38,637 nucleotides of DNA from Tannerella sp. (GTDB lineage: Bacteria; Bacteroidota; Bacteroidia; Bacteroidales; Tannerellaceae). Location: positions 1-38,637 of the forward strand of contig JAISCL010000359.1 of NCBI GenBank assembly GCA_031265585.1, read 5' to 3'. Under the pieces are notes generated by a model. That model saw only the letters and a program-made list of their open reading frames with translations. It made no database searches and was not told where the DNA came from. Numbering within the stretch: the first letter of the stretch is position 1; each line of letters starts with the position of its first letter. Position numbers and translations under genes: made by a program. Below are positions 1 through 10,703 of the stretch, in pieces.

Positions 1-187
1 ATGGGTGCGGGGCGCTATAAAAAGCGGGATGGACGCGGGGGCAGGGAAGAGTTGCTTCCGAACTTTGCGCGTCCGTCTGAAAATTAAGACAGGCCGTATG
101 ACTTTTTGTTTTGAAAAAATATGTATCTTGACGCGCGTGTGCGTTGTGCACGCGATCAATAACGCGCGTAGCGCGTATGCGTATACT

Positions 188-229
<42 letters not shown>

Positions 230-363
230 CAAATATATTCATAGCAAACAAATTAAAAGGCATAAAAAAACCTAATGCTCTTCTATTTTTTGTTTCCTCT
301 ATGAATAATGTACTGTGTCCCATGTTCTTCTATTTATTATCCACTCTTATTTTTTTGTCGGGG

Positions 364-371
364 CAAAGATA
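364..371 (-). promoter_or_regulatory. Candidate Bacteroidetes -7 box (TAnnTTTG), reads TATCTTTG on minus strand
   Basis: Forward caaagata; about 40 nt upstream of a minus-strand ATG at 323 whose 45-codon ORF runs into the (AG)18 tract. No clear -33 TTTG. Confidence 0.4.
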
Positions 372-513
372 AAGTATTTTTTTTATTTGTTGCAAGAAAA
401 ACCGAAAAAAAATAAGAAATAAAAAAAATATAACGAATACAGACCCCCCCTAACCGATATAAGGCGTCGCGCATGGACAGTATTCTTCCACGATGCGGAT
501 GTCCCAAAATTTC

Positions 514-2070
514 TTATGTTCGTTTCAGTACCTCCATCCGGCAACCGGGCTGTTTTCCCGAAAAGGCGATGCCAAGAAGAAGGACTTTTCCGGTATATTT
601 ATTGTAATATCGACGCTCGTGTATCTGTTTCAGCGCTTCGTTAAGCAAAGTATTGATTTTCTTTTTGGCGTGATACTTTATTTCGGCGACAACGGTCAGT
701 CCGGGCTGTTCCCAGACAAGATCGGAGCTTCCGAGGTTGTTGTGCTCTTCTGCCCGTGTATTGAACCCAGTCAGTCGCATCCACATCAATATTAAGGAAT
801 CGTAGTAATGTTCCTGGGGAATGTGAATATCGTAGGGAACGGTGGCTATCATCATTTCGAGACTGCGTGCAAAACCGGGTTCGTCACAGTCGCTTATCTG
901 CCGATGTATTTTTCGTCGCAATTCGGCGATTTGTTCATCGGGATATTTTCCATAAGCCTGCACCAGATATGTCAATAAAGATTCGCTGACTTCCGAATTT
1001 GGAATGTCAAGCATATATTGGGCGCGTCCGTCGATCAGTTCAATCTTTTTTATGGTCAAATAACCGGTTTGAAACAGCAGGGATACTTCGCCTATATTCG
1101 CCGGATCATATCCTGCGAATATCTTTCCGTCGACAACAACAGGGTTCAGCGCTATGTCCGCACAGTTGCGACGCTGAATAAGGTCAATCAGAAAAGTCGG
1201 TGTGCCGGTACTAAACCAGTAATTATTAAATCTCCGGTTTTCAAAGAAGTTCATTGTCGAAAACGGATTGTAGATAGCTGTTTTTCCATCCCAGGTGTAG
1301 CCGTTGTACCAGTAACGGATTTGTTCAAGCAAATCTTCCCTTGTCATTTCCAGATATTCGGCGGCGCGGTCGATATATTCCGAGAAATTACTTTCCAGCT
1401 CTTCCTGTGTATATCCGCATATTGTTACATATTCTCTATCTAAAGTAATATCCTGCGGGTTGTTCAATGCCGAAAAAATCGACAGTCCCGAAAATTTCGA
1501 TACGCCGGTCAGGAAAACAAACTGTAAATATTCATCAGAGTTTTTCATTACCTGATAGAAATCGTGCACATTTGTTTTAATCGTTTCCAAACAGGAATCG
1601 GTGAGATGAGCGGTAATTGGCTTGTCGTATTCGTCAATCAGTATGACTGCTTTTTTGCCGGTTTTTTTATGCAATGCCTTTATCAATTTTCTAAAACAAT
1701 CGCCCGCAGATTTTGCTTCCAAAATAATCTGGTAATCTTCAGCAATCTCGTTCAGATAAAGAACCAGACTGTCTTCCATTTTTTCCGGCGTCGAATGGAT
1801 TATACCTGCCCAGTCGATTTTGATAATCGGATATTCCTCCCATTTCCATTTGTCATAAATATAGAGACCTTCGAACAGGTCTTTCTTCCCTTTGAATATT
1901 GCCTCAAGAGTGCTTACCAGTAGCGATTTTCCGAACCGGCGGGGACGTGAAAGAAAATAAATCCTTCCGCCCGTAATCATTCGGTAGATGACTTCTGTTT
2001 TGTCCACATAAACACATTCGTTGTTTCGTAAATTCTCGAATGACTGGGTATCTAATCCTAACTGTTGCAT
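514..2070 (-). CDS. AAA-ATPase-like / PD-(D/E)XK nuclease superfamily protein (PF09820/PF08011-type)
   Basis: 518-aa ORF; N-term YVDKTEVIYRMITGGRIYFLSRPRRFGKSLLVSTLEAIF is the typical AAA-ATPase_like start; C-term EIKYHAKKKINTLLNEALKQIHERRYYNKY is PDDEXK_9-like. Confidence 0.9.
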   Translation of the reverse strand: MQQLGLDTQSFENLRNNECVYVDKTEVIYRMITGGRIYFLSRPRRFGKSLLVSTLEAIFKGKKDLFEGLYIYDKWKWEEYPIIKIDWAGIIHSTPEKMEDSLVLYLNEIAEDYQIILEAKSAGDCFRKLIKALHKKTGKKAVILIDEYDKPITAHLTDSCLETIKTNVHDFYQVMKNSDEYLQFVFLTGVSKFSGLSIFSALNNPQDITLDREYVTICGYTQEELESNFSEYIDRAAEYLEMTREDLLEQIRYWYNGYTWDGKTAIYNPFSTMNFFENRRFNNYWFSTGTPTFLIDLIQRRNCADIALNPVVVDGKIFAGYDPANIGEVSLLFQTGYLTIKKIELIDGRAQYMLDIPNSEVSESLLTYLVQAYGKYPDEQIAELRRKIHRQISDCDEPGFARSLEMMIATVPYDIHIPQEHYYDSLILMWMRLTGFNTRAEEHNNLGSSDLVWEQPGLTVVAEIKYHAKKKINTLLNEALKQIHERRYYNKYTGKVLLLGIAFSGKQPGCRMEVLKRT

Positions 2071-2101
2071 GACTTATATTTTATAATTACAAGACTCGGT
2101 G

Positions 2102-2109
2102 CAAAGATA
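2102..2109 (-). promoter_or_regulatory. Candidate -7 box TATCTTTG for the AAA-ATPase gene
   Basis: Minus-strand TATCTTTGCACC about 32 nt upstream of the ATG at 2070; matches TAnnTTTG. Confidence 0.5.
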
Positions 2110-2274
2110 ATGATTAATGATTAATAACCTGAGTCTTGGATAAGCATAATTTTAAAACACTATTGTTCGGCAATTTTGCTCGACAGGGCATAAATATCAA
2201 TCGGAAAACGGATCAAATCATAAGAATAGAGGGGAGGGAGCCAACTGCCGGCAAGCGTTTGACGTATAAAATTT

Positions 2275-2312
2275 CCGCCCCCACTACAGAGGAAAAACGG
2301 TAGTGGAGGCGG
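2275..2312 (-). terminator. Hairpin downstream of the alpha-2-macroglobulin-like gene
   Basis: CCGCCCCCACTAC (2275-2287) pairs with GTAGTGGAGGCGG (2300-2312), one mismatch; located 35 nt past the stop; U-tract is weak. Confidence 0.5.
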
Positions 2313-2346
2313 CATTTCGAGCGATTCTCGTTCCGAAAATTTTCAA

Positions 2347-5300
2347 CTATTGAGTGGCTGTCACGCGGATACCCTCGCTGTGTGAACTAAATTCGGGGGC
2401 ATACATGCATTGGAACGTTGTGATGCCGTTGGAGAAATCGCCGGCGTGTGATACGCGCAGGTCGTATTCGAAGACGTAGACGCCCTTGCGCAGGTTGGTG
2501 ATAAAGAAATTGGTGGAAGCGTCCTTTATACTTTCATAATACCACAATCCGTCCTGGTAGCGATGCCCAGAGCGGGTGCTTACCGGTTCGAATCCGGAGG
2601 CGCGCATGTCTTTCAGGTGGACGTATTCGTAGTCGCGGTCGGCGCGCAGTTCCATCCTCACGCGGACAAGGTCGCCGACTTTCAGTTTGCCGTCGACGGG
2701 TTGCAGTTCCTCCCCTTTTTTGGTCAGCGTCCGCAGGAACAGTTGTTTCTGCATCTTCAGGTTCGTTTCTGCCGGAGTTATTTTATCCAGCTGTTCGAAA
2801 TACTGCCAATACAGGCCTCCCCAGGCGATGCCTTTACTGTTCGGATTCTTCACTTTCAGTCTGCCCATCCGGGGCGTGATGTCGCCGGCCGGCCAGTTTG
2901 TCTTGACGTAGCCGGTTCCCGGTTCCGGGTTTATGACCTCTTTCGCCACCTGCGCCAGCGGTTGATCCCCGATTTCGATTTCCAGCGGACGGGATTCGTC
3001 CAGCAGGTTGCCGCCGGTCATCAGCAGTGCGTAGATTGCTTCGGAGGTTGCTTTGGTTGTTTTCCAGTCGTTGGTCTGTTTGTTGCGGAGCAGCCAGATT
3101 TTCATTTCCTCTACGGCGTCCCCGTCTTTTGCCGCTTCATTGAACGCCTCTATCAGCAACGCCTGTGTTTCGACGGGCGCCTGGTGCCAGGAATAGCCGG
3201 CTACGTTATCTTTCCAGTACATGCCCATTTCTTCGGATTGCTGTGCATATTCCTTCAGTGAACGGATGATTTTCATCGCCCTGTCCGGCTGGTTATTCCG
3301 GTAGAGGACGAGCGCCGCCATCGCTTTTTCACAGGTAGAGAACGTTTTCCAGTACGTCCCGGCCTGCTCCAGGTAGTAGCGGAACGCTTCCGGACGTTTC
3401 CCCTCCTCCGGCTGATGACCGCTGAAACTGCAGGCATAAAGGTAATGTAGCTGGATGGAAGAGATCTGCTGCTTTTTCAGGTCTGCTTTGCGACGGATCA
3501 GGTCGTCATAGTCCTTCCAAATTTCGACATCAAGATAACGTAATCCTTCCCGTATCATGGCATCTGCACCGGTTGAATGAATAGCGTCCAGTTTCTTCAG
3601 ATGCGCCATTCCGGCGACGATATGCTGTGTAATATACCGCGTGGAAGGGAGTCCTTCAAACCAGGGGAAGCCGCCGTCGCTGTTCTGCATCTTCTTGAGC
3701 CGGTTGAAGGCGCGGTTCAGTTCGTTGCTCATGCGGTTCAGGTCAAATAACAGTCCGATGCGTTTCTTGCGTTCGGTCTCGTCTGTTGCCTGCATCACCC
3801 AGGGTGTTTCTTCGAGCATGAGTTGTTTTAATTCCTGATTTTTCTCCAGGTTGGACAGGAGCGCTTTACTGTCCGGCGTATTCCAGCGTTCGAAGATCTG
3901 TTTGATACGGGGTGTTTTATTGACGACGGTCGTCGCGAGCGTATTGGCATAATAGCGGGAGAAGGTCTGTTCCGAACATTCGTAGGGGTATTCCATAAGA
4001 TAGGGCAGGGCCTGCACGGCATACCACGCCGGGGCGGACGTAAATTCCAGCGTCAGGCTGCGGTTACGGAGCGTTTTCGATTCATTCTTCACCAGTTTGT
4101 CCAGCGTAAAGGTCTTTTCCTTTCCTGCACGTATGCTGAACGGGAGGGTTTCGGTCACCAGCATTGAATTGGCCAGTATGGGAACTGTTTTTTCTTCGCC
4201 GTCCGTATGCGTCCCGGCCTGAGCCGTCACCCGGTAGACAACCGCCTGCGGGCCGCCTTCCGGAATCGTAAGCTGCCAGCGGAGGCCTGTGCCGGCGCCT
4301 GCTTTTACGCTGAACGCCTGCGTCTTTTCCGACCGGATCATCGCGTCGTCGACCGGCTCCATCGTTACCGCATCATACAATCGCAGCAGCGCCTGCCCGT
4401 CAAGGGATGATTCCGTCAGGTTCGTCACCTTGGCAGTCAGCTCTATCACATCGTTCTCCCGGAAGAAACGGGGCGGGTTCACCGTGATTGCGACCTGCTT
4501 CTGTGTAATCAGTTCATTTGAATAACTTCCGATTTTCAGATCCTTCGTGTGGGCGAAGCTTAACAGTTTCCAGCGCGTCAGGGCTTCGGGCATCGTAAAC
4601 TCAATCAGGACTTCCCCCTGTTCGTTCGTGCGTAATTTCGGGTAGAAGACGGCGGTTTCGTTGAAATTTGTCCGTGTTGCGACGGTTGCCGGGTCCACGT
4701 CCGCTCCGGGCTTTTTTGCTGCCTTTCCGGCTATACGCCCGGCAAGGGCTTCATTCACCGGGGCAGGCGGGGCAGGCGCCGACGCTACCATATCCATCTT
4801 TTCCTCAAGAGGCGCTGCCGAAAACTCCACTTCTTCTTCATCTATAACATCGGCAGCTTTATTCCTTGCAAGACCCCGGATCATGAACGGACGTCCCTGC
4901 GCATACGTGTTCGCATAAAAGGCATCCCTGTAAGTCGCATCGTACCAGTTCAGGTCCGTCAGGTAAACGGCATACGGCCACGAAGCCGGCGACGTCCCGT
5001 TATGCACTTTCGGCTGTGCTAAACGTTCGAGGGAGGACGTATTCCACGAATAGGTGTAAGCATTTACAAACCGGCTGTACAGGCGTGAAAAGTCAGGCCA
5101 GTGATGCGGCTGTATCGCGTCCAGCGAAGCGTCATAGAGGGACGCTACTATTTCCGCCGCTTCCTTTTCGCCCTTTTTATCGCTTACCAGCATCGTCCAC
5201 GTCTCGTTTTCCCCGGGCAACAGCTTGTCACGGAAGGTCGCTAACTTCACATCCAGCATTTTGTTTGTATACGGAACCGTTATCTGCAGGAAACTGCTAT

Positions 5301-8300
5301 ATAGCCGGTTGTCCCGAATCATTGAAAACAGGATCCCCAGTCCGCCGCGGTGTTCCTCTTTAATCGGGAAGGTCAGGCGGAGCGGCGTCGTCCCGGCAGT
5401 TATCCATTTCGCTTCCACGATGCGGTCTTTGTGTATCAATTCATAATATACATGCGAATCCTCCTGTCCCCCGGCTACCCAAAATTCCGCCTCGTCGCCC
5501 GGCTCCCCGCTATCCGTCACAACCGTCAGCCATTTATCCATGTCGGGGATTACTCCCGGCTGATCGCCCGGCAAATAGACGTACCGGGTATCCTCCGCCA
5601 CGATCCCCTTCCTGTTATCGGCCCTGAGCGCTATCTTATAATAGCCGGACTGCTTCATGGACGACAGGTCTAGTTTTTTATTCCCCGGTGTTTCTATCGT
5701 ATATTCGGCAACCGTCCTCAACTCTTCCAGTCTGTCCGGGTTCAGTTCGTCGGCATACGCATCCAGCGGGAAATCCTTCCGAAATTCATCTTCCGGGATC
5801 GTCCGGATATCCACTTTCGTATCCCATACGCGCCTCCGCAGTATTTTTCCGGGCGTTTTCAGCGCGATGATTTTCACTTTTACCGAAGCCGGGGCAGGAT
5901 CTCCGTTCAGGTTTGTCGTCTCAACGGTATACTCACCCGCTTTCCCGCCAGGGAGGATCGTCTCCGGCAGGTTTGCAGTAACCAGCAGCGGCTTATTCCC
6001 GGCGTTCACCTGTAACGAGGCGCTACGTGTCTCCCCGTTTACATCCGTGACATCCGCCGTTACCGTATACGTATAGATCAGGTCGTCCTTCACATCATCG
6101 GCCAATGCGGTAAAGTCGATGGAGAAACGACCCTCCGCATCCGTCTTCACTGTCCCGGAGCTTATTTCACGGCTGTCATTTACCGGGGGATACCACCAGT
6201 AAAAAAAGCGGTAGTGCGTATGCCGGACAACACGGTACTGCACTCCGGCATTGTCAATCGCATAACCGGCGAGCGCCTTTGCACCGGCCGTCACCCGGAC
6301 CGGTTTGTTCAATGCCGGATTGCCGTCAACCGGGTCAAAATTCACTTCAAAGGTGGGCCTTTTATATTCTTCCACACGGATAGAGGTCGACGCATAATCC
6401 GTACATTCCAGCGTCATATTGCCATTGAGCAACCCCTGCGGGATCGTGAAACTGCCGTCGATACTGCCGAAATCGCCGGATGTAAGGCGCTGTTCGGAAA
6501 CGACCTGCCGGTTCACATCACGCAAACGGACCTGCACCGTCTTTCTTTTCAGCAGTTCGCCGGATTCATTGGCTTTCCGGTTATAGAGAATCGCTTTGAA
6601 ATAGACGGCCTGTCCCGGACGATAAATAGAGCGGTCGGTAAAGATGAACGCATTGTCGTGACTGTCCGGGGTGTGAATGTCGCGGTTATAACCGGTGCCA
6701 AACACCAGCAGTTGATCATTTTTGCAGTCAACGCTGTAGTATTGATTGTAGAAATATCCCGGAAATTTCCCACTCCGGGCTATTCCATCCCTGTCACTTG
6801 TAAACGATGCGATCACCTGCGGCGTGTCCTTACTGACTTCAACCGTTGCCCCGGGGACGGGCTTCCCGGTTTCGCGGTCTGTGACAAGAACCGTTATCAC
6901 CCGGTCAATCATGCGATCCTGTGCGGCCAGTGATGATGCCTGTAATAAAGATGAATTATATACGGAAGCAGGGGAGGCCAGCGGATTTTCCGAATCCGAA
7001 ACAATCACGAGGTAAAATCCCTTCTCATACGGCCCCATCTTAATTTCCGTCGTGTAATACTGGTAATCCGTCTGTACCGGAAGCTGTAACCGCTCTTTCA
7101 CCGGCTCGACCTTCAGTGTTTTTATAAAGTCGGGAAGTTCATAGCGCCGGTTTCTCTTATAGCTTCCTACATTATTATAATCAATAGCTTGCCATTTTGT
7201 TAACTTATAGATAATCGTATGCAATGTGTCTATATTCCGGTAATTCAATAGGGCGAGAACGGGTTTGCCGGGAAGCTGGGTCGCTTCAAACTGTATCTCC
7301 AGCTCGCGGTAGAGGATATTTTCCTTCAATGCCCCGGCATTGCTATTGAGTTTGCCGGGATATTCCTTCGTCATACGTTCATACAGTTCGTATGCTTTCG
7401 TATATCCGGATTTATTTCCTTCCTTTTTGTCATCGCGCCACACGGCCCCCCTGTCCAGGTAAAACCCGCCCAGCTGAAGCAGTACGGTCGCATTAGCGTC
7501 ATACGGTTTATACGCTTTACTCATCTCAACAAGCGCTTTTTCGTACATCATCTCATTATCGGCATAGCGTCCTTTCTCTTTTAAATAGGCCATGCGGCGC
7601 AGATCGACGTCCACCAGCGCCGTTATATCCTCATTCGCCCTGCCGATAAATGAACCGAAGTTTGATTTGTCCAGGTGAAAACGCAACCGTTCCTGATACG
7701 TCTTTAACGACAGGTATACCGGCGAAAGCGTGTCTTCACTCCGGATCGTGAGTGTTGAAAAGGCCGGTGCACCTGCAAAAAAATCCGGATCGTTTGCGAC
7801 GAAGGCTTGCTGTGAAAGTGAATGTACATTATAATCGGATGCATAATAGGCCAGGGCCCTGTTTGCCAGCAGATCGTAGAGGGTCGGCTGATAATCCGGG
7901 TCGTAACCGGTCAGGAGGATCTCTTTATAACTGTCAACCGGTTCATTTTGCAGGGTCTTGACGTCCTGCAGCGAGAGGTCGTAATATTTAATCGCTTCTT
8001 CCGCCAGTTTGCGAGCATCCCAGGTATGAATATCTTCCGGGTCTGTCGCCGTGTTCGTACGGCTGTTGATCGTCCAGGCATTCTGGTTATAATATACCTC
8101 ATACATCTCGCCGATCATCGAATAAATGATGGACCGCGCAGGCTGGGGCAGTTGTTCCGCATCCTTTTTCAGGTCGTTAAAGATTTTGTTGGCGCCTTCC
8201 TCATTTTCCTCCAGGATGCCGATGCTGTTGATCCGGAAAATGACGGCTTTTATCAACTGTTCATAATTGCCTTCCGCAAGCGCGGACTGATAAATGGCTT

Positions 8301-8475
8301 CCACTTTTGGAAACAGAGATTTGGGTAAACCCTGCTGGCGGAATAATTCGATCTCCGCCCATTCTTTCGTATACTTATTCATATCCTTTTTCACGACCGG
8401 TTTGTTTTGTGACACACAAGCGATGATAACTACCGTTACGATCACTGCTATATAAAAAATCTTTTTCATACCCAA
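2347..8475 (-). CDS. Alpha-2-macroglobulin family protein, predicted lipoprotein
   Basis: 2042-aa ORF; lipobox-like VTVVIIAC near N-terminus; MG2-like TDRSIYRPGQAVYFKAILYN; A2M core FYPKLRTNEQGEVLIEFTMPEALTRWKLLSFAH; CxEQ motif in YPYECSEQTFSRYY. Confidence 0.92.
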   Translation of the reverse strand: MGMKKIFYIAVIVTVVIIACVSQNKPVVKKDMNKYTKEWAEIELFRQQGLPKSLFPKVEAIYQSALAEGNYEQLIKAVIFRINSIGILEENEEGANKIFNDLKKDAEQLPQPARSIIYSMIGEMYEVYYNQNAWTINSRTNTATDPEDIHTWDARKLAEEAIKYYDLSLQDVKTLQNEPVDSYKEILLTGYDPDYQPTLYDLLANRALAYYASDYNVHSLSQQAFVANDPDFFAGAPAFSTLTIRSEDTLSPVYLSLKTYQERLRFHLDKSNFGSFIGRANEDITALVDVDLRRMAYLKEKGRYADNEMMYEKALVEMSKAYKPYDANATVLLQLGGFYLDRGAVWRDDKKEGNKSGYTKAYELYERMTKEYPGKLNSNAGALKENILYRELEIQFEATQLPGKPVLALLNYRNIDTLHTIIYKLTKWQAIDYNNVGSYKRNRRYELPDFIKTLKVEPVKERLQLPVQTDYQYYTTEIKMGPYEKGFYLVIVSDSENPLASPASVYNSSLLQASSLAAQDRMIDRVITVLVTDRETGKPVPGATVEVSKDTPQVIASFTSDRDGIARSGKFPGYFYNQYYSVDCKNDQLLVFGTGYNRDIHTPDSHDNAFIFTDRSIYRPGQAVYFKAILYNRKANESGELLKRKTVQVRLRDVNRQVVSEQRLTSGDFGSIDGSFTIPQGLLNGNMTLECTDYASTSIRVEEYKRPTFEVNFDPVDGNPALNKPVRVTAGAKALAGYAIDNAGVQYRVVRHTHYRFFYWWYPPVNDSREISSGTVKTDAEGRFSIDFTALADDVKDDLIYTYTVTADVTDVNGETRSASLQVNAGNKPLLVTANLPETILPGGKAGEYTVETTNLNGDPAPASVKVKIIALKTPGKILRRRVWDTKVDIRTIPEDEFRKDFPLDAYADELNPDRLEELRTVAEYTIETPGNKKLDLSSMKQSGYYKIALRADNRKGIVAEDTRYVYLPGDQPGVIPDMDKWLTVVTDSGEPGDEAEFWVAGGQEDSHVYYELIHKDRIVEAKWITAGTTPLRLTFPIKEEHRGGLGILFSMIRDNRLYSSFLQITVPYTNKMLDVKLATFRDKLLPGENETWTMLVSDKKGEKEAAEIVASLYDASLDAIQPHHWPDFSRLYSRFVNAYTYSWNTSSLERLAQPKVHNGTSPASWPYAVYLTDLNWYDATYRDAFYANTYAQGRPFMIRGLARNKAADVIDEEEVEFSAAPLEEKMDMVASAPAPPAPVNEALAGRIAGKAAKKPGADVDPATVATRTNFNETAVFYPKLRTNEQGEVLIEFTMPEALTRWKLLSFAHTKDLKIGSYSNELITQKQVAITVNPPRFFRENDVIELTAKVTNLTESSLDGQALLRLYDAVTMEPVDDAMIRSEKTQAFSVKAGAGTGLRWQLTIPEGGPQAVVYRVTAQAGTHTDGEEKTVPILANSMLVTETLPFSIRAGKEKTFTLDKLVKNESKTLRNRSLTLEFTSAPAWYAVQALPYLMEYPYECSEQTFSRYYANTLATTVVNKTPRIKQIFERWNTPDSKALLSNLEKNQELKQLMLEETPWVMQATDETERKKRIGLLFDLNRMSNELNRAFNRLKKMQNSDGGFPWFEGLPSTRYITQHIVAGMAHLKKLDAIHSTGADAMIREGLRYLDVEIWKDYDDLIRRKADLKKQQISSIQLHYLYACSFSGHQPEEGKRPEAFRYYLEQAGTYWKTFSTCEKAMAALVLYRNNQPDRAMKIIRSLKEYAQQSEEMGMYWKDNVAGYSWHQAPVETQALLIEAFNEAAKDGDAVEEMKIWLLRNKQTNDWKTTKATSEAIYALLMTGGNLLDESRPLEIEIGDQPLAQVAKEVINPEPGTGYVKTNWPAGDITPRMGRLKVKNPNSKGIAWGGLYWQYFEQLDKITPAETNLKMQKQLFLRTLTKKGEELQPVDGKLKVGDLVRVRMELRADRDYEYVHLKDMRASGFEPVSTRSGHRYQDGLWYYESIKDASTNFFITNLRKGVYVFEYDLRVSHAGDFSNGITTFQCMYAPEFSSHSEGIRVTATQ

Positions 8476-8797
8476 TACTTTTAATTATATATAAACAGAC
8501 GCTATGACAAATAGAAATTCATAACAGTGCTCCGCTTTTTATGTTTTTTTTGTATTTAACGTCCTGTTACGATTCATATTCAGCACAAAATTAATCAAAA
8601 GTTTGTATAGTCATCCTATCCTGTTATTTTTTATATTTCGCACGGCATGGAAAATCAGGGGACTTTTCTTTCGTGAATGACATGTTTTTCTGTCTTCATC
8701 TCACAATTTTAACCTGCGCACAGTATAGTGTATCCGGAGATACAATTTATTTTCGGGAAATTAGCTGTCAAGTAACCTGTTTCCGTATTTTTTTTCT

Positions 8798-8805
8798 TAC
8801 TTTTG
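8798..8805 (+). promoter_or_regulatory. Candidate -7 box TACTTTTG for the amidase gene
   Basis: Matches TAnnTTTG about 60 nt upstream of the ATG at 8865; weak -33. Confidence 0.45.
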
Positions 8806-8864
8806 CACCCTTAAGCAGGAACAGCGCTTCCTGCCGACAGGAAAATTAAAATGAGAACTGACGA

Positions 8865-9869
8865 ATGAGAATTTATACGTTGTTGATTTGTATATTTTCT
8901 TTTTGCTGTGTATCCATTTATTCAAAAGAAGTCGCTAAGCCTAAGGCCGGCGAAGGCGTATACCGGTTTCTGATCAATAACGGTCGTAGTCCTGATAAGT
9001 ATTATGACGCGTTTATTGAACTGAACAAAGGGAAACTGGGTAAAAACAATACCTTAATAAAGGGTGTTTTTTATACTTTACCTCCTTTATCAAACGACGC
9101 GAATGAAAAGAAAGATACAGCAACAAAAGGGAATCGGAAAAAAGAGCTGCTTTTCGGAAGGAAGTACGAAGAATATACAGTTAATTCAAGCAAGTTGAAA
9201 GGTGCGACCTTTTACCTGGCAAGCGGTCACGGCGGTCCCGACTGCGGGGCTATCGGTATGGCCGAAGGCAGGGAAATACATGAGGATGAATACGCGTATG
9301 ATATCATGCTGCGTTTAGCACGTAACCTGATGATGGAAGGTGCAACGGTGCACATTATTATACAGGACAAAAAAGACGGTATCCGGGACGAACGGTTCCT
9401 GACTAACAGTAAAAACGAAACCTGCATGGGCAAAGAGATCCCGCTGAATCAAAAAAAACGCCTGCAGCAACGATGTGACGCAATCAATAACCTGTACAAT
9501 AAATCGAAAAACAACTACCGGCGAGCTATTTTCATTCACCTGGACAGCCGCAGTAACAGCAGTCAGATGGACGTATATTTTTTCCACCAAACCTCCAGCA
9601 CGGACGGCAAACGCCTGGGAAACACCTTTCGGCAAACATTCAAGGCACAATACCAAAAACACCAGCCCAACCGCGGCTTTTCCGGCACAGTCGGCCCCCG
9701 CGACCTGTACGTACTGAACAACAGCAAACCGGCCGGCGTCTTCGTAGAACTGGGCAATATCCAAAATTCGTTCGATCAGCGGCGTTTTTTAGACGTCTCA
9801 AACCGCCAGGCGCTGGCCAACTGGATGTGCCGCGGATTCCTCGCCGACTACGAAGATTCGAGAAAGTGA
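8865..9869 (+). CDS. N-acetylmuramoyl-L-alanine amidase (Amidase_3)
   Basis: 334-aa ORF with N-terminal signal; LASGHGGPDCGAIG, EDEYAYDIMLRLARNLMMEGATV, FIHLDSRSN, VFVELGNIQNSFDQRRF. Confidence 0.88.
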   Translation: MRIYTLLICIFSFCCVSIYSKEVAKPKAGEGVYRFLINNGRSPDKYYDAFIELNKGKLGKNNTLIKGVFYTLPPLSNDANEKKDTATKGNRKKELLFGRKYEEYTVNSSKLKGATFYLASGHGGPDCGAIGMAEGREIHEDEYAYDIMLRLARNLMMEGATVHIIIQDKKDGIRDERFLTNSKNETCMGKEIPLNQKKRLQQRCDAINNLYNKSKNNYRRAIFIHLDSRSNSSQMDVYFFHQTSSTDGKRLGNTFRQTFKAQYQKHQPNRGFSGTVGPRDLYVLNNSKPAGVFVELGNIQNSFDQRRFLDVSNRQALANWMCRGFLADYEDSRK

Positions 9870-9874
9870 AGATA

Positions 9875-10687
9875 TTATTTTAAGTGGAATAAAATCATTC
9901 CGTCTATACAATTCAACATATAATAGCCGGTAAAGACAAATTGTCCTGCCGGAGAATTATTCCTTTTTATAGAATAATCAAAAGGAGTCAAATACTGATG
10001 CAAAGACAGGTAGGATTCGTTTGTTTGGAGAATCTCCGGGAAACCATGTAACAGGTGCCAGATTCTTTTTACGCTCCAGTTCTCCCAATCTATCAGGCCT
10101 TGATAATCCCGGATATTCTCGGCTCTTACGGTCGGTGAATTTGTCGGCTGGGGGATGGAGGATCTGTTTTTTATATTGCATAGCGCTTTAATCATTAGTT
10201 TTGTGCCGGTACAAACAGCCTCTTTTTTTAAATCTTCCAGTTTTGCACCCAAAGGAATCCTGAATTTTTCTTGAAGCAGGATCTCCCCGGCATCTTCTTT
10301 TTCATTAAGCGCATGAATCGTTACGCCACTTTCCGTCTCCATGTTATAATATATCCAGAACCATGGGTTAGGGCCTCTATAGTTGGGGAGAAGGGATGGA
10401 TGAAGGTTTAAACTGCCGTATTTTGGTAATGAGTAGATTTCTTTTTTAAGCAAAAAAGGCATTTTGAATATCGCAATGACTTCCGGCTCTTTGCTTTTTA
10501 TCCAGTTGAACAGTTCCGAATCCTGTGATTTCAATTCTTTATATGGAATATCCCGCTTTCCGGCATATTGTTTTAATTCGTCTGATGGCCGGCAATTTAG
10601 AATCCCGACAATATATAACTGATTGCATGCATTTAAATCCGAAACAAAAGACGAATACCCTGTTGTGATGATCAATACTCTTATCAT
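9875..10687 (-). CDS. Formyltransferase-fold enzyme (Fmt/GART-like), last gene of the RiPP-like operon
   Basis: 270-aa ORF; LNLHPSLLPNYRGPNPWFWIYYNMETESGVTIHALNEKEDAGEILLQ contains the N/H (NLHPSLLP) and D (EDAGEIL) formyltransferase landmarks. Confidence 0.85.
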   Translation of the reverse strand: MIRVLIITTGYSSFVSDLNACNQLYIVGILNCRPSDELKQYAGKRDIPYKELKSQDSELFNWIKSKEPEVIAIFKMPFLLKKEIYSLPKYGSLNLHPSLLPNYRGPNPWFWIYYNMETESGVTIHALNEKEDAGEILLQEKFRIPLGAKLEDLKKEAVCTGTKLMIKALCNIKNRSSIPQPTNSPTVRAENIRDYQGLIDWENWSVKRIWHLLHGFPEILQTNESYLSLHQYLTPFDYSIKRNNSPAGQFVFTGYYMLNCIDGMILFHLK

Positions 10688-10703
10688 GACTTGTATTTAA
10701 TAG

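Noticed and set aside
514-2070. AAA-ATPase/PD-(D/E)XK protein as part of a defence island
   Set aside because: This family is abundant and multicopy in Bacteroidales genomes, and no other defence gene is beside it.
2563-8328. Many plus-strand ORFs of 60-240 aa opposite the A2M gene (e.g. 2563..3261, 6214..6933, 7822..8328)
   Set aside because: They are antisense to a clear, full-length homologous CDS and show no recognisable domains; shadow ORFs.
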